A stretch of DNA of 64,000 nt, from assembly GCF_025336525.1 (NCBI RefSeq), contig NZ_JAOCZP010000012.1, forward strand, positions 62,001-126,000. The letters run 5' to 3'. Source of the DNA: Chelativorans salis (GTDB lineage: Bacteria; Pseudomonadota; Alphaproteobacteria; Rhizobiales; Rhizobiaceae). Under the pieces are notes generated by a model. It worked only from the letters and a program-made list of their open reading frames with translations, made no database searches and was not told the origin of the DNA. Both the position numbers and the translations under genes were made by a program. Positions 40,605-49,054 of the stretch are shown piece after piece; positions within the stretch are counted from its first letter, which is position 1; each line of letters begins with the position of its first letter.

Positions 40605-41288
40605 TCAGACCCTCTCTGCGGCTTTCATGACGCCGCGCAGATAGTGGTCGTAGGCACCGCACCGACAGAGATTGCCGGACATCGCAAGGCGCGCCTCTTC
40701 GACCGTCGGGTTCGGGTTCCTGTTCAAAAGCGCGACCGCGGTCACGACCTGGCCGGGCGTGCAGAAACCGCATTGGGGGGCGATCTCCTCGATGAAGGCC
40801 TGCTGCACCGGGTGCAACGTACCGTCCTCCCCGGCCACGCCTTCCACAGTCGTGATCTCGCTGTCGCGGACACGGTGGGTCAGCGTCGAGCAGGAATATA
40901 TGGTGGTCCCGTCGGCGATTACTGTGCAGGCCCCGCATTCGCCCTGGTTGCAGCCGATCTTGGTCCCGGTCAGTCCCAGGCGGTAGCGGAGCGTGGTCGC
41001 CAGCGTCTCGTTCGGCGCCACCTCCACGCTGCGGGCTCGGCCGTTGACGGTGAGACGCACCAGCCGCTCGACGGCGCGCGTATCTGCCCGCGCGGGCGTG
41101 GTAGCGGAGAACAGATAGGCCGAGCCGCCGATCACCACGCCGGAACAGACAACGCCGCGCAGAAAGTTGCGCCGCGTCATATGCAGCGGTCGCCATAACG
41201 GAGTCTCCCCGGTATGTCCGCGGTTCGGCCGCGGTGCCGGTCCCGGCACGTAGTCGACCGTTGGATCGTAGGGTCCGTAGGTTTCCAT
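40605..41288 (-). CDS. Molybdenum hydroxylase 2Fe-2S subunit with Tat signal (YagT-like)
   Basis: A 227-aa iron-sulfur subunit. Twin-arginine signal MTRRNFLRGVVCSGVVIGG starts at residue 37 after an unusually long hydrophilic leader; an in-frame ATG at 41180 would begin directly at MTRRNF, so the true start is uncertain. Two 2Fe-2S clusters are evident: CNQGECGACTVI with CSTLTHRV, and CGFCTPGQ with CRCGAYDHYLRG. The export signal places the whole enzyme in the periplasm. It is the first gene of an operon of at least six genes reading to 35974. Confidence 0.92.
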   Translation of the reverse strand: METYGPYDPTVDYVPGPAPRPNRGHTGETPLWRPLHMTRRNFLRGVVCSGVVIGGSAYLFSATTPARADTRAVERLVRLTVNGRARSVEVAPNETLATTLRYRLGLTGTKIGCNQGECGACTVIADGTTIYSCSTLTHRVRDSEITTVEGVAGEDGTLHPVQQAFIEEIAPQCGFCTPGQVVTAVALLNRNPNPTVEEARLAMSGNLCRCGAYDHYLRGVMKAAERV

Positions 41289-41394
41289 GAGTGGCTCCTC
41301 CCGGTCATGCGGCCTGGCAGGATGAGCACGTGTCCTTGTGAGGCCGCGTTAGTGTGTTGCCCACACTTTGACAGAATACTAGACTTTCTGATGA

Positions 41395-41853
41395 ATGGAG
41401 ACAACGTGTCGAAGGATTTTCGGCATGAGGAAACACAATTGTGTGATAGTAACCGACCTAAACCTCCGTCTCGCTTGGGCGCGGGAAGTCTTTATCGCTC
41501 TTAAAACTGGACTTATATGTTCATGTTTTATTGTCGCAGCGACCGTCTTCTGCCTTTCCCCGAGCTATGCAGATCGCCATTGCCTGCCATCGCTGGAGGC
41601 ATTCTACGGCGCGCGATACGCGCTGCGGGACGAATCTCTTGCCTGTTCTGTTGCGCTGGAGCGGAGCCTGGAAGCGCTGCAGTCTGCCCTTGACCGTGCA
41701 AACGCCTGCGGATGTGACGAACTCTCCGCAAGCATGCAGGCTCTCATCGAGGGAGCCGGCGACGACGACGGTGCAAGCTGCCAGAGCCGCGTCTCGGATA
41801 TCTTAGGCCAAACAGAGCAGGTGAAAGCCCTCGTCGAAATGTGCCACCACTGA
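41395..41853 (+). CDS. Hypothetical exported cysteine-containing protein
   Basis: Up to 152 aa; an internal ATG at 41425 (MRKHNCVIVTDLN) is an equally good start. A hydrophobic stretch TGLICSCFIVAATVFCLSPS with SYADRH after it looks like a signal peptide cleaved after YA. The mature part has five to six cysteines in a pattern (HCLPS, ACSVAL, ACGCDELS, SCQSR, MCHH) suggesting disulfides in a periplasmic or secreted helical protein. I know no family. It is divergent from the molybdenum-hydroxylase operon, with about 106 bases between the starts, so it may share regulation. Confidence 0.55.
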   Translation: METTCRRIFGMRKHNCVIVTDLNLRLAWAREVFIALKTGLICSCFIVAATVFCLSPSYADRHCLPSLEAFYGARYALRDESLACSVALERSLEALQSALDRANACGCDELSASMQALIEGAGDDDGASCQSRVSDILGQTEQVKALVEMCHH

Positions 41854-41952
41854 CATGCCACGCCTTCCGCATGCTAGCTCTGCCTGACCGATTCTAAGGT
41901 CGGCATTGACCGACTCGCAGCTCCGCGCGGTGAAAATCCCCAAGGCAGCGCG

Positions 41953-42048
41953 GGGTTCACGCTGGGCGGGCGCGGGTATAGGCTCAATTGCAATGAAGGC
42001 GAGAACCATCTCCACGGTGGTGCCGTAGGATTTGACCGGCGCGTCTGA
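41953..42048 (+). pseudogene. Aldose 1-epimerase (GalM) fragment
   Basis: The plus-strand frame from about 41953 encodes GFTLGGRGYRLNCNEGENHLHGGAVGFDRRV and then a stop. NHLHGG-x-x-GFDRRV is the signature of galactose mutarotase around its active-site histidine. Only about 31 residues remain, with nothing recognisable on either side, so this is a relic. Confidence 0.6.
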
Positions 42049-42050
42049 GG

Positions 42051-42451
42051 CGAGGCATGAATTCGCGACAATCGATGAACGGCTCGAGGCGCGCGGAACC
42101 CACCCTGGAGGTGTCGAGGCAATCCCGACACCAGGCCATACCGATAACAACACTTGCTATCTGGTCAATGCGCAGAGCGGCGAAACCTACCTCTTTGTCG
42201 GTGACGTCCTTTTCCCGTCTCGTGGAATCTGGCAGGCCGCCGCCTTTATTGAAGACGGTGGCGACAAGGATCAGCTCAAGGCCAGTCTCGAACTACTCTC
42301 GGAGCTCTCCCCTGACGTAGTCCTCTTTAGTACAGCCGTTGCCGATCCGGCAGTGCACCTTTTCACGCCCGAGAAATGGCGCAGCGCCCTTGTCGAAGCT
42401 TCATGTTCGCTCGATCATGATCGAGCCTCACCCCCGCGGCCCGAAAATTAG
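42051..42451 (+). pseudogene. Metallo-beta-lactamase-fold protein, N-terminally truncated
   Basis: Encodes the C-terminal half of an MBL-fold hydrolase: EAIPTPGHTDNNTCYLV (third metal His) and TYLFVGDVLFPS (metal Asp), but the HxHxDH motif that should come about 70 residues earlier is absent, replaced by the galM relic just upstream. The nominal start is a TTG at 42032 without ribosome-binding site. The remaining frame is intact for about 130 codons, so truncation rather than random decay seems to have inactivated it. No active-site completeness means it is very unlikely to be an enzyme. About 230 bases after it (42452-42683) hold no gene. Confidence 0.6.
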
Positions 42452-42683
42452 CAATTCGCGGAGGAACTCACACAAGCTGGACCCTTGGGAGACTTTTCGC
42501 TTTTCACGCTGGAACCAATCCCAAGGCGTGGCTCAGTACCGCCCCATACCAGTCGAACTGAAGGAAACTACAATGCCAGTTCCTCTCTTTTGCTTAAACT
42601 CAGCTGCCCTTCTACGCGGTCCGAATGCGGGCACCAGATTTGGCTTGAAAGGCGGGGTATCGGTTCTGCAGTGTCATTGTGGC

Positions 42684-43598
42684 CTACCCGCTTTGTTCAC
42701 GAAAAACCTCAAGCTCGCGTTTGAAACGATCCACAAGCCATGCCGCAGCTGGACCGTAGGGCGTATCGGCCGCGTGCATGGCATAGAGCGAATAGTCAGT
42801 TGGCGGATAAGGATCCAGCGACAGTTCGACCAGCCGGCCCTTCGATATGTCATCCTCGACCATCCATTTCGGCAGCCCACCCCAGCCTAGACCTGCCAGA
42901 ATCAGGGCGTGCTTGGTCGCGGCATCGGTCACGCGCCAGGTGTTGAAGGCATGGACCCCGAAGTCTTTTCCCCTGGTGTGGTTCGTGGGGTCCGTAATCA
43001 CGATCTGGAATTCCTCGCGGACGATCGACGAGGGAACGGGCCCATCGGCCACGGCCAACGGATGGCCCGGAGCGGCGACAGGGATGAACTGCGATTGCCC
43101 CACCTTGTGGCTGACGAATTCATCATGGCTGGTCGCCGGCGCGCCGGCAATACCGACATGCACCTCGTGTTTCAGGACCAGATCCCAGACGACTCCGAGG
43201 GCGCCGGTATAAAGGCGCACACTCACTGTCGGGTATTCGCTTCGAAATGCCTTCAGGACGGTTGTAAAAACCGGCGTGGGCAGAAGCACGTCGACCGCGA
43301 CCACAACCTCACCTTCAAGACCCTGACCCAGCCCGCGGGCCCGCGCACGCAGGAGCTGCAGGCCGGCAACCATGCGGCGCGCATCCTCCAGAAGTGTGAG
43401 GCCCGCCTCGGTCAGCTGCGGCCGGCGTGTGCCTGTACGGTCGAAGAGGTTTACCTCAAGCTGCGCTTCCAGATTGGCGATCGTGTAGCTGATCACCGAT
43501 TGAGCCCGGTTGAGCTTGCGGGCCGCGGCCGAAAAGCTCCCTGCCTCCGCGACAGCAAGAAAGACCTGCAATTGGTCGAGCGTGGGATTGGCTTCCAT
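42684..43598 (-). CDS. LysR-family transcriptional regulator
   Basis: A 304-aa regulator: the winged helix at 1-65 (LDQLQVFLAVAEAGSFSAAA, then RAQSVISYTIANLEAQLEV) and a periplasmic-binding-like effector domain (about 90-295, VVVAVDVLLPTPVFTTVLKA). It is divergent from the azoreductase gene; the 125-base region between them has a dyad CAAT-N7-ATTG at about 43608-43622 that may be its binding site. LysR/azoreductase or LysR/quinone-reductase divergent pairs are common and usually react to quinones or electrophiles. The effector is unknown here. Confidence 0.92.
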   Translation of the reverse strand: MEANPTLDQLQVFLAVAEAGSFSAAARKLNRAQSVISYTIANLEAQLEVNLFDRTGTRRPQLTEAGLTLLEDARRMVAGLQLLRARARGLGQGLEGEVVVAVDVLLPTPVFTTVLKAFRSEYPTVSVRLYTGALGVVWDLVLKHEVHVGIAGAPATSHDEFVSHKVGQSQFIPVAAPGHPLAVADGPVPSSIVREEFQIVITDPTNHTRGKDFGVHAFNTWRVTDAATKHALILAGLGWGGLPKWMVEDDISKGRLVELSLDPYPPTDYSLYAMHAADTPYGPAAAWLVDRFKRELEVFREQSG

Positions 43599-43723
43599 GA
43601 TATATCAATTTTCTCGATTGTTTCCAGCGATATTTTCCCAGTTTTCAGGATGGCTGTCCATCGCCAGATTGCGTCTATGCAATCCGCTTGGCAACTGCCG
43701 GGCAAAGCAAAAGGACAGAAGCC

Positions 43724-44341
43724 ATGACCTCCATCCTGCTCGTTACCTCAAGCCCGCGCGGCGAGGCCTCCCATTCCACACGGCTCGCAACCGAGCTGGC
43801 GGACAAACTGCGCACGACGCAATCGGCCGCAACCTTGGTAAAACGCGACCTCGTTCAGGATCCTCTTCCGCATATCGAACCCGATTTTGCTTCGGGCATC
43901 TATACGCCGGCGGACGATCGTAGCGAGAAGCAGGCGCGGCTGGTGGCCGTTTCCGATGCGGCGGTCGATGAGGTTCTTGCGGCAGACACGATCGTGATTG
44001 CCACGGGAATCATCAACTTCAGCATCTCCTCGACGTTGAAGTCCTGGCTCGACCACGTGGCGCGTGCCGGCCGCACCTTCCGCTACACCGAGAGCGGTCC
44101 CGAAGGCCTGGTCAAGAACAAGAAGGTCTACCTGGTCGTTGCTTCGGGCGGAGTCTATTCGCAGGGGGCCGCCGCTGTGTTCGACCATGCCGTCCCCTAC
44201 CTGAAGACTCTGCTCACTTTCCTGGGAATGTCCGATATCGAAGTCATTCGCATCGAGGGCGTCGGGATGGGTGCAGAGGCGGAACAAAGGGCGCTTTCAA
44301 GTGCACTGAACGTCGTCTCCGAACTCGCGATGGCTGCCTGA
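43724..44341 (+). CDS. azoR: FMN-dependent NADH azoreductase (AzoR/AcpD family)
   Basis: A 205-aa flavodoxin-like quinone/azo-compound reductase. It begins MTSILLVTSSPRGEASHSTR (the phosphate-binding loop S-P-R), and has NFSISSTLKSWLDHVARAGR with the flavin contact region, and VVASGGVYSQGA. The ATG at 43724 follows AAAAGGACAGAAGCC. Physiologically these enzymes detoxify quinones with two-electron reduction. It is divergent from a LysR gene that likely controls it. Confidence 0.92.
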   Translation: MTSILLVTSSPRGEASHSTRLATELADKLRTTQSAATLVKRDLVQDPLPHIEPDFASGIYTPADDRSEKQARLVAVSDAAVDEVLAADTIVIATGIINFSISSTLKSWLDHVARAGRTFRYTESGPEGLVKNKKVYLVVASGGVYSQGAAAVFDHAVPYLKTLLTFLGMSDIEVIRIEGVGMGAEAEQRALSSALNVVSELAMAA

Positions 44342-44919
44342 TCTCCGCTCGGCTGGAAGATCACCCTGGATCGCAGCAGCGCGGCCGTTCCCAAGGTGGT
44401 CTTTCCACCCCTTTTTAATCAACCGCCCCACACAGCGACCAGCCGTCATGAAGAACCCATCAAACACGGTGCACATCATCGCCCTTGCGGCCTGTTTTGC
44501 CGTGCACTACGCGATGGTGAGTGACTCTCACCTTTCCGGAATCCGGCGCGCGTTGCAAACCATGACGGGTCCTGCCGACGAGACGATGGTTCCCGAGCGG
44601 CAGCACGCGCTCCCGATTGCCCCGCTCGTCGCAGGCGGATGGAAGCCTGAGAGCTATCAACCGGCGCAAAAGCGAATTAAGCAAAGGCCTTCTTTTGAGC
44701 CCGCCGCTACATAGGTGGCTCGAGTCAGACGGTGCCACCCAACGGCAGACTGGGTGTATTTGCGGGAGGGGCGAAATGACACGCTAGCGCAGCGACTAAG
44801 CGCTGGGGATCGTCGCACTGCCGGCTTCAGGTCGCAGCGCGTGGCCGATTCGATCAATACGGTTCCAACCCACGGGGATAAATTGGGCACATCGACCAAC
44901 GACAGATGGAGCCACGACA
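44342..44919. other. Intergenic region, no supported gene
   Basis: About 580 bases between azoR and the frameshifted SDR. A plus-strand frame 44448-44714 (88 codons, MKNPSNTVHIIALAACFAVH) has a mildly hydrophobic start but no ribosome-binding site or family look. I see no repeat or terminator worth naming. Confidence 0.4.
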
Positions 44920-45799
44920 ATGACTATCTTCGTCACAGGTGCGACCGGGACGGTCGCAAGCCAACTCATCCAGCCACTCAGGCACGCCGGCCACACGGTC
45001 CGCGCGATGGTGCACTCTGAAAAGAAGGCGCGACAACCGGCAGCGCTGGGCGCGGAGACGGTCGTCGCTGACTACGCCGATCCAGCGTCGCTCGATTGCG
45101 CCTTTGCCGGCATCGAAACCGCACTCCTCCTGACGCCACCGCATGCGCGGGCGGCGGACTGGGCGAGTGCGGCAATTGCGGCCGCAAAACGCGCTGGCGT
45201 AAAGCGGATCGTGCGCATCTCCGCCGTTAAGGCAGCGCACGACGGTCCCAACGACAATTCGCGCCAGCACGCGCGCACGGATGACGAGATCGCCGGTCGG
45301 CCTGGATTTCGTGATCCTGCGGCCGCACTTCTTCATGAACAACTGCCTGTTCGGCGCCGCCGAAAGCATCGCATCGGATGGCACCGTCCGATATGCCCTC
45401 GGCGACGCCAGGGTCGGGATGGTCGATCCGCGCGACATTTCAGACACCGCAGCGCGGGCGCTGATCGATCCCCGCTGGGATGGTGGCACCTACGATCTGA
45501 CCGGGCCGCAATCCATCTCCGGTCACGATGTCGCCGAGTACCTGTCGGCCGAACTCGGCCGTAAGGTACGCTACGTCTCCATTGCACCCGAGGCAGCGGC
45601 AGACCTGGTTCGCAGCATGGGAGGCAACGAATGGCAGGCGGAAGCCACCAGGGGGTATTTCAGCGCCTATGCGTCGGGTTGGGGTGACTTCACGACGGAC
45701 TGGGTGCCGAAGATTTCCGGGCATGCCGCCCGCCCCTTCTCCCAGTTCGCCCGTGAAGTCATGCTGCCGGCCCTGAAACTCCGTGCAGACGCGGCATAG
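44920..45799 (+). pseudogene. NmrA-like NAD(P)-binding SDR with a one-base frameshift
   Basis: The first frame (from ATG 44920) gives a proper atypical-SDR start, MTIFVTGATGTVASQLIQPL, with TALLLTPPHAR and VKRIVRISAVKAA, up to RTDDEIAG. At about 45297 the homology jumps frame: GLDFVILRPHFFMNNCLFGA through SISGHDVAEYLSAELGRKV to a normal stop at 45799. Inserting one base in GCCGGTCGGCC would restore a 293-residue protein with the usual motif R-T-D-x-E-I-x-x-S-G-L. So the gene is complete apart from one base: a fresh pseudogene, a sequencing error, or (less likely) a slip site. Confidence 0.8.
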
Positions 45800-45850
45800 T
45801 CGGTATTGGACGACCGGCCGAAGCGCTTGAAGCTTCGTGCGTGAACACTT

Positions 45851-45878
45851 GAAAGGCGGCCCATGTGGGCCGCCTTTC
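45851..45878. terminator. Bidirectional terminator hairpin
   Basis: GAAAGGCGGCCCA (45851-45863) pairs perfectly with TGGGCCGCCTTTC (45866-45878) over two bases. The 13-bp stem carries A and T ends on both strands and lies exactly between the convergent SDR and VOC genes. This is a standard Rho-independent, two-way terminator. Confidence 0.85.
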
Positions 45879-45884
45879 ACTTTC

Positions 45885-46256
45885 TCACTTGTCCGACCAC
45901 ACCGCCAGCTCGTAACCGTCGGGATCGGCGAAGTGGAAGCGGCGGCCGCCCGGGAAGGAATAGGCGGGCTTCACGATCTTGGCGCCAGCCTCCTCGACGC
46001 GGCGCTGGGTCCCGGCGAGATCGGTGGCGTAGAGGATCACCAGAGGACCGCGGGTTTCGGCCGGATGGTCGCGAACCTTGTCACGGCCGAGAGCAAAGCC
46101 GCCGGTAAGGCGGCCATCATTGAACTCACAGTAGCCTGGACCGTAGTCCTTGAAGGACCAGCCGAATGCCTTGCCGTAGAAATCGCGCGAGCGCACGATG
46201 TCGCCGACGGTGAACTCGACATAATCGATGCGTTGATCGTTTCCGGAATTGGCCAT
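45885..46256 (-). CDS. VOC (glyoxalase/bleomycin-resistance fold) family protein
   Basis: A 123-aa protein of the vicinal-oxygen-chelate fold: two beta-alpha-beta-beta-beta modules, the first with RIDYVEFTVGDIVRSRDFYG and GWSFKDYGPGYCEFNDG, the second with FHFADPDGYELAVW near the end. It could be an isomerase, dioxygenase or binding protein. Its end abuts the two-way terminator. It is cotranscribed with the SRPBCC gene 27 bases upstream and the AraC-type gene before that; this trio is common in proteobacteria. Confidence 0.88.
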   Translation of the reverse strand: MANSGNDQRIDYVEFTVGDIVRSRDFYGKAFGWSFKDYGPGYCEFNDGRLTGGFALGRDKVRDHPAETRGPLVILYATDLAGTQRRVEEAGAKIVKPAYSFPGGRRFHFADPDGYELAVWSDK

Positions 46257-46283
46257 TGGGTTTCTCCTTTCGAGATTTGAAGC

Positions 46284-46685
46284 TCAGCGTTCAAGCAATG
46301 CCTTGAGGGCGTTCAGGTCGCGTTCTACTGCTGCGGCGTCGGCGGCGAAGATTTCGTCCGTCATGCCCGGCATCTTCAGCAGGGTGAACATGATCTCGGC
46401 GCCAGTGCCGTTCGGGATCACGCGCATGGCGTTGTGGGTTTCGCGGCCGTCCTCGGTGAACACCGTATGGTCGAGGACGCCATACGCGTTGGGCGTCGAG
46501 AAGCGGATTCGGATAGGGCGGCCGTCGGGATCCTCGGCAGTCCAATCGTCTCCGGTTTCCTCAAACCGCCTGCCCAGGCCGGCGGCCCAGCGCGGGAAGT
46601 TCTGTGGGATTGAGGCGAAGTCATAGACCTCGCGCCAGTCGCGTCCGATCGATACCGAGATCGTGCGGGCTTGATGGATCGTCAT
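46284..46685 (-). CDS. SRPBCC-domain protein
   Basis: A 133-aa START/Bet v1-like ligand-binding protein: ISVSIGRDWREVYDFASIPQNFPRWAAGLG opens the fold, with VLDHTVFTEDGRETHNAMRVIPNGTGAEIMFTLLKMPGM giving the long strands and DEIFAADAAAVERDLNALKALLE the C-terminal helix. Ligand unknown. It lies 72 bases after the AraC-type gene and before the VOC gene on the same strand. Confidence 0.85.
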   Translation of the reverse strand: MTIHQARTISVSIGRDWREVYDFASIPQNFPRWAAGLGRRFEETGDDWTAEDPDGRPIRIRFSTPNAYGVLDHTVFTEDGRETHNAMRVIPNGTGAEIMFTLLKMPGMTDEIFAADAAAVERDLNALKALLER

Positions 46686-46757
46686 GTTTGCCTCCTTCGA
46701 TCAGGAGGCAAAACAATAGAAATATGATGCGCGGGCGTATTGAATGAAACGGCCAGG

Positions 46758-47537
46758 TCAGGCAGTGATTTGCGAGAGGATCGCGGCCGGCGAGAAGCCC
46801 GAGAGACGCCGCACTTCGCGCGTGAGATGCGCCTGATCGGAATATCCCGCCGCGAAGGCGATATCGGCCAGGCGCGGCTCATGGGCCCGGTGGGCCAAGG
46901 CAAGAAAGCGCTGGAAGCGCAGAATGCGGTCGAGCGTCTTCGGCCCGTAGCCGAACGTCTCCTGGCAATGGCGGCGCAGCGTTCGCGGGCTGACGTCCAG
47001 CCGGTCGAGAATGATCACCATGCCGCGCCCGGCCGACTCTGTCCTCAGCGCATTGAAGACGAAGCCGAACTCCGCCGAGGGTGGGTCGATGTCGGGCGCC
47101 AATTGCGAGAAAAGCGCCTCCATGGTCCGCATTCGCCCCGCCGGCGATGGCACGTCGCCGATCCTTTGCGCGATTGCGTTTGCCCGTGGCCCCCAGAATT
47201 CGCGCAGCGCGATGCGGCGACCTACGATCTCCGACATGGGAAGGCCAAGCCACCTGCGTGCAGCACCAGGACGGAAGCGGGCGCCGATGACGGTGCTGCC
47301 GGCGGTGAGCGGCGAGACAGCGACGGCCACATCTGGCCCCGCCACGATCAACTCCCCGTCGATCCACGTGATGTCGACGCAGCCATCCGGTACGACCGCC
47401 AGGCAGCTGGGGCCGTCGGGTCGTAACGTGTTGGACCAGGTGCACTGGAAATGCCTTTCGAGGGCCATCGGAGGCCGGTACTCGGCGTATTCGCCGATCA
47501 CGCCCGAAAGGACTAAGTCATCTTCCTGCGGTTTCAT
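46758..47537 (-). CDS. AraC-family regulator with DUF6597-like N-terminus
   Basis: A 259-aa regulator. Residues 10-120 form the DUF6597-type sensor with CTWSNTL and VVPDGCVDITWIDGELIVAGP; residues 150-255 carry the AraC double helix-turn-helix (LDVSPRTLRRHCQETFGYGP, then LADIAFAAGYSDQAHLTREV). The ATG at 47537 follows GGGAGGGCGGTG, with the longer reading to 47648 rejected for lack of homology. Probably controls its own downstream genes (SRPBCC and VOC) in response to an unknown ligand. Confidence 0.92.
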   Translation of the reverse strand: MKPQEDDLVLSGVIGEYAEYRPPMALERHFQCTWSNTLRPDGPSCLAVVPDGCVDITWIDGELIVAGPDVAVAVSPLTAGSTVIGARFRPGAARRWLGLPMSEIVGRRIALREFWGPRANAIAQRIGDVPSPAGRMRTMEALFSQLAPDIDPPSAEFGFVFNALRTESAGRGMVIILDRLDVSPRTLRRHCQETFGYGPKTLDRILRFQRFLALAHRAHEPRLADIAFAAGYSDQAHLTREVRRLSGFSPAAILSQITA

Positions 47538-47702
47538 CACCGCCCTCCCTCGCACAACTCTGGGCAGCGCCGTCTCAACGCAACAACAATATTTTGCATT
47601 ACATATTTGTTCCAGTCTTGAGCATGGCGCCAACAAGCCTGCCGCCAACAGCGCTACGCAAGGCGATCGTCTATCAGTGCACCTTTCTCGATAGTGGAGC
47701 TG

Positions 47703-48020
47703 TCATGTCCTCTCCGCCAGAATGCCGCGCCATATCCGCCCGTCGATTGAAAGCAGGCCGAATGCGATCAGCGCCATTCCGGTCAATTCCGACAAGCTCA
47801 AGGTCTCGCCGAGGAAGAGGAAGCCCAGCAGGATGGCGGTTACGGGTATCAGCATCGTGACAAGCAGCAAATTGGTGGCGCCCGCTGTTTTCAGAACGCG
47901 GAAGTAGATCAGATAAGCTGCTGCGGTTGTGGCCACGAGCAGGCCGGCCGCCGCCATGATCGTGCCCGACTCGCAGTAACCGCATTGCGGCACGCGCGCG
48001 TCGATCCGGGCCTGCTGCAC
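47703..48020 (-). pseudogene. Chimera of an IorA-like 2Fe-2S domain and an EamA transporter end
   Basis: A 105-codon open frame made of two unrelated pieces. Codons 1-28 (VQQARIDARVPQCGYC, then SGTIMAAAGLL) are the internal 2Fe-2S motif of isoquinoline-1-oxidoreductase/CoxS-type subunits. From codon 29 (VATTAAAYLIYFRVLKTAGA) to the end (SLSELTGMALIAFGLL) the protein is the last 75 residues of an EamA transporter. Neither part can function alone. This looks like the scar of a deletion or recombination joining two genes of the same strand; upstream of 48020 the iorA frame meets a stop. Confidence 0.7.
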
Positions 48021-48096
48021 GTTGGCCTGTCACATCGCAAACGATGGCGAACTGATGTGTTCCGCGAGGATGTGAGCATCCGCCGCGACAGCCTTG

Positions 48097-48876
48097 CTAA
48101 TCATGCCCGTAAGAGTCCGACTCACCAGCCACGGAGGCACTAATTCTCCCCGCCGTCTTTCGGAGCGCTTCCAAGGCTTCCCTGGTGAATTCGTCTCCGA
48201 AGTGCGAGTTGGCGCCCACGAGGGAGATTCCTGCAATCATACGCCCGGTGCCCGACAGTACAGGCACGCCAATCGCCGTAATCTCCGCTTCCCGCTCCCC
48301 TCGGCAGAACGAGTAGCCGTCCTTGCGGACCTGCTCAATTTCGACTTTCAAGCGCTGCGCGTCGACCACGGTTTGGGGCGTGTAAGCCTGCAGTTCCTGG
48401 CTGGAAAGAAAACTCTCCACTTGCTCATTCGTCAGGCTGGCGAGCCACAGCTTACCGTTCGCCGTGCAATGCATCTCCAGTGGCTCGCCCACGCCCATAT
48501 TGAGTGAATAGGACCGCGAGGAATTGGCGCTCGCAATCACGACCATCCGGTTATTGCGGTAGGTGGTGGCAATCGCCGTCTCCCGGAAACGGGACGCCAG
48601 ATCGTCAAGATATGGCTGCGCAATTCTCGCAATAATGTCCGATGACGCGGCGATCGAACCCAGGTCCGCAAGCGCAAGCCCAAGCCGGTACTGCCCGCGA
48701 CGTTCGGATACCAGGGCGCCGGCCACCTCCAAAGTGCGAAGAAAACGATGTGCGGTTATGGGCGTAAGTCCCAACTCTTTGCAAACAATCTGACTTGTCA
48801 GGCTTTGGCGCCCATTCGAGAACAGCGACAGGATCTCGAACGCCGTCAAAACAGAGTTATTCAGTTGCTCGCTCAT
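48097..48876 (-). CDS. IclR-family transcriptional regulator
   Basis: A 259-aa regulator: the winged helix at about 8-65 (NNSVLTAFEILSLFSNGRQS, ITAHRFLRTLEVAGAL) and the IclR effector domain (about 80-250, NMGVGEPLEMHCTANGKLWL; SFCRGEREAEITAIGVPV). The start at 48876 gives MSEQLNNSVLTAF; AGGGATAC precedes it. IclR proteins frequently control aromatic catabolism. This gene sits at the 3-prime end of the TRAP/aromatic cluster and may act on the AT-rich palindrome at 55364-55393, though other targets are possible. Confidence 0.92.
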   Translation of the reverse strand: MSEQLNNSVLTAFEILSLFSNGRQSLTSQIVCKELGLTPITAHRFLRTLEVAGALVSERRGQYRLGLALADLGSIAASSDIIARIAQPYLDDLASRFRETAIATTYRNNRMVVIASANSSRSYSLNMGVGEPLEMHCTANGKLWLASLTNEQVESFLSSQELQAYTPQTVVDAQRLKVEIEQVRKDGYSFCRGEREAEITAIGVPVLSGTGRMIAGISLVGANSHFGDEFTREALEALRKTAGRISASVAGESDSYGHD

Positions 48877-49054
48877 GTATCCCTGGCCCAACTAATGCGA
48901 CGGCTCTTTGTAAAAGCAAAGGGCGATCCGAACTCCAACGCAGACAGCCTTCCAACCGTCCGCAGAACCCCGTTCAAAGATAGATGCAGGCGAGCTCGTG
49001 TCTTTGAACGGCCGCACGCGGCAACGGATTTGCCCCTGCCGCGAGGAACATTGA

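Noticed and set aside
38186-41288. Naming the molybdenum hydroxylase paoABC
   Set aside because: Subunits look YagTSR-like but gene order (small, large, medium) and the cytochrome b partner differ from E. coli paoABC; substrate unknown.
44448-44714. 88-codon frame after azoR
   Set aside because: Only a short mildly hydrophobic start, no ribosome-binding site, no recognisable domain.
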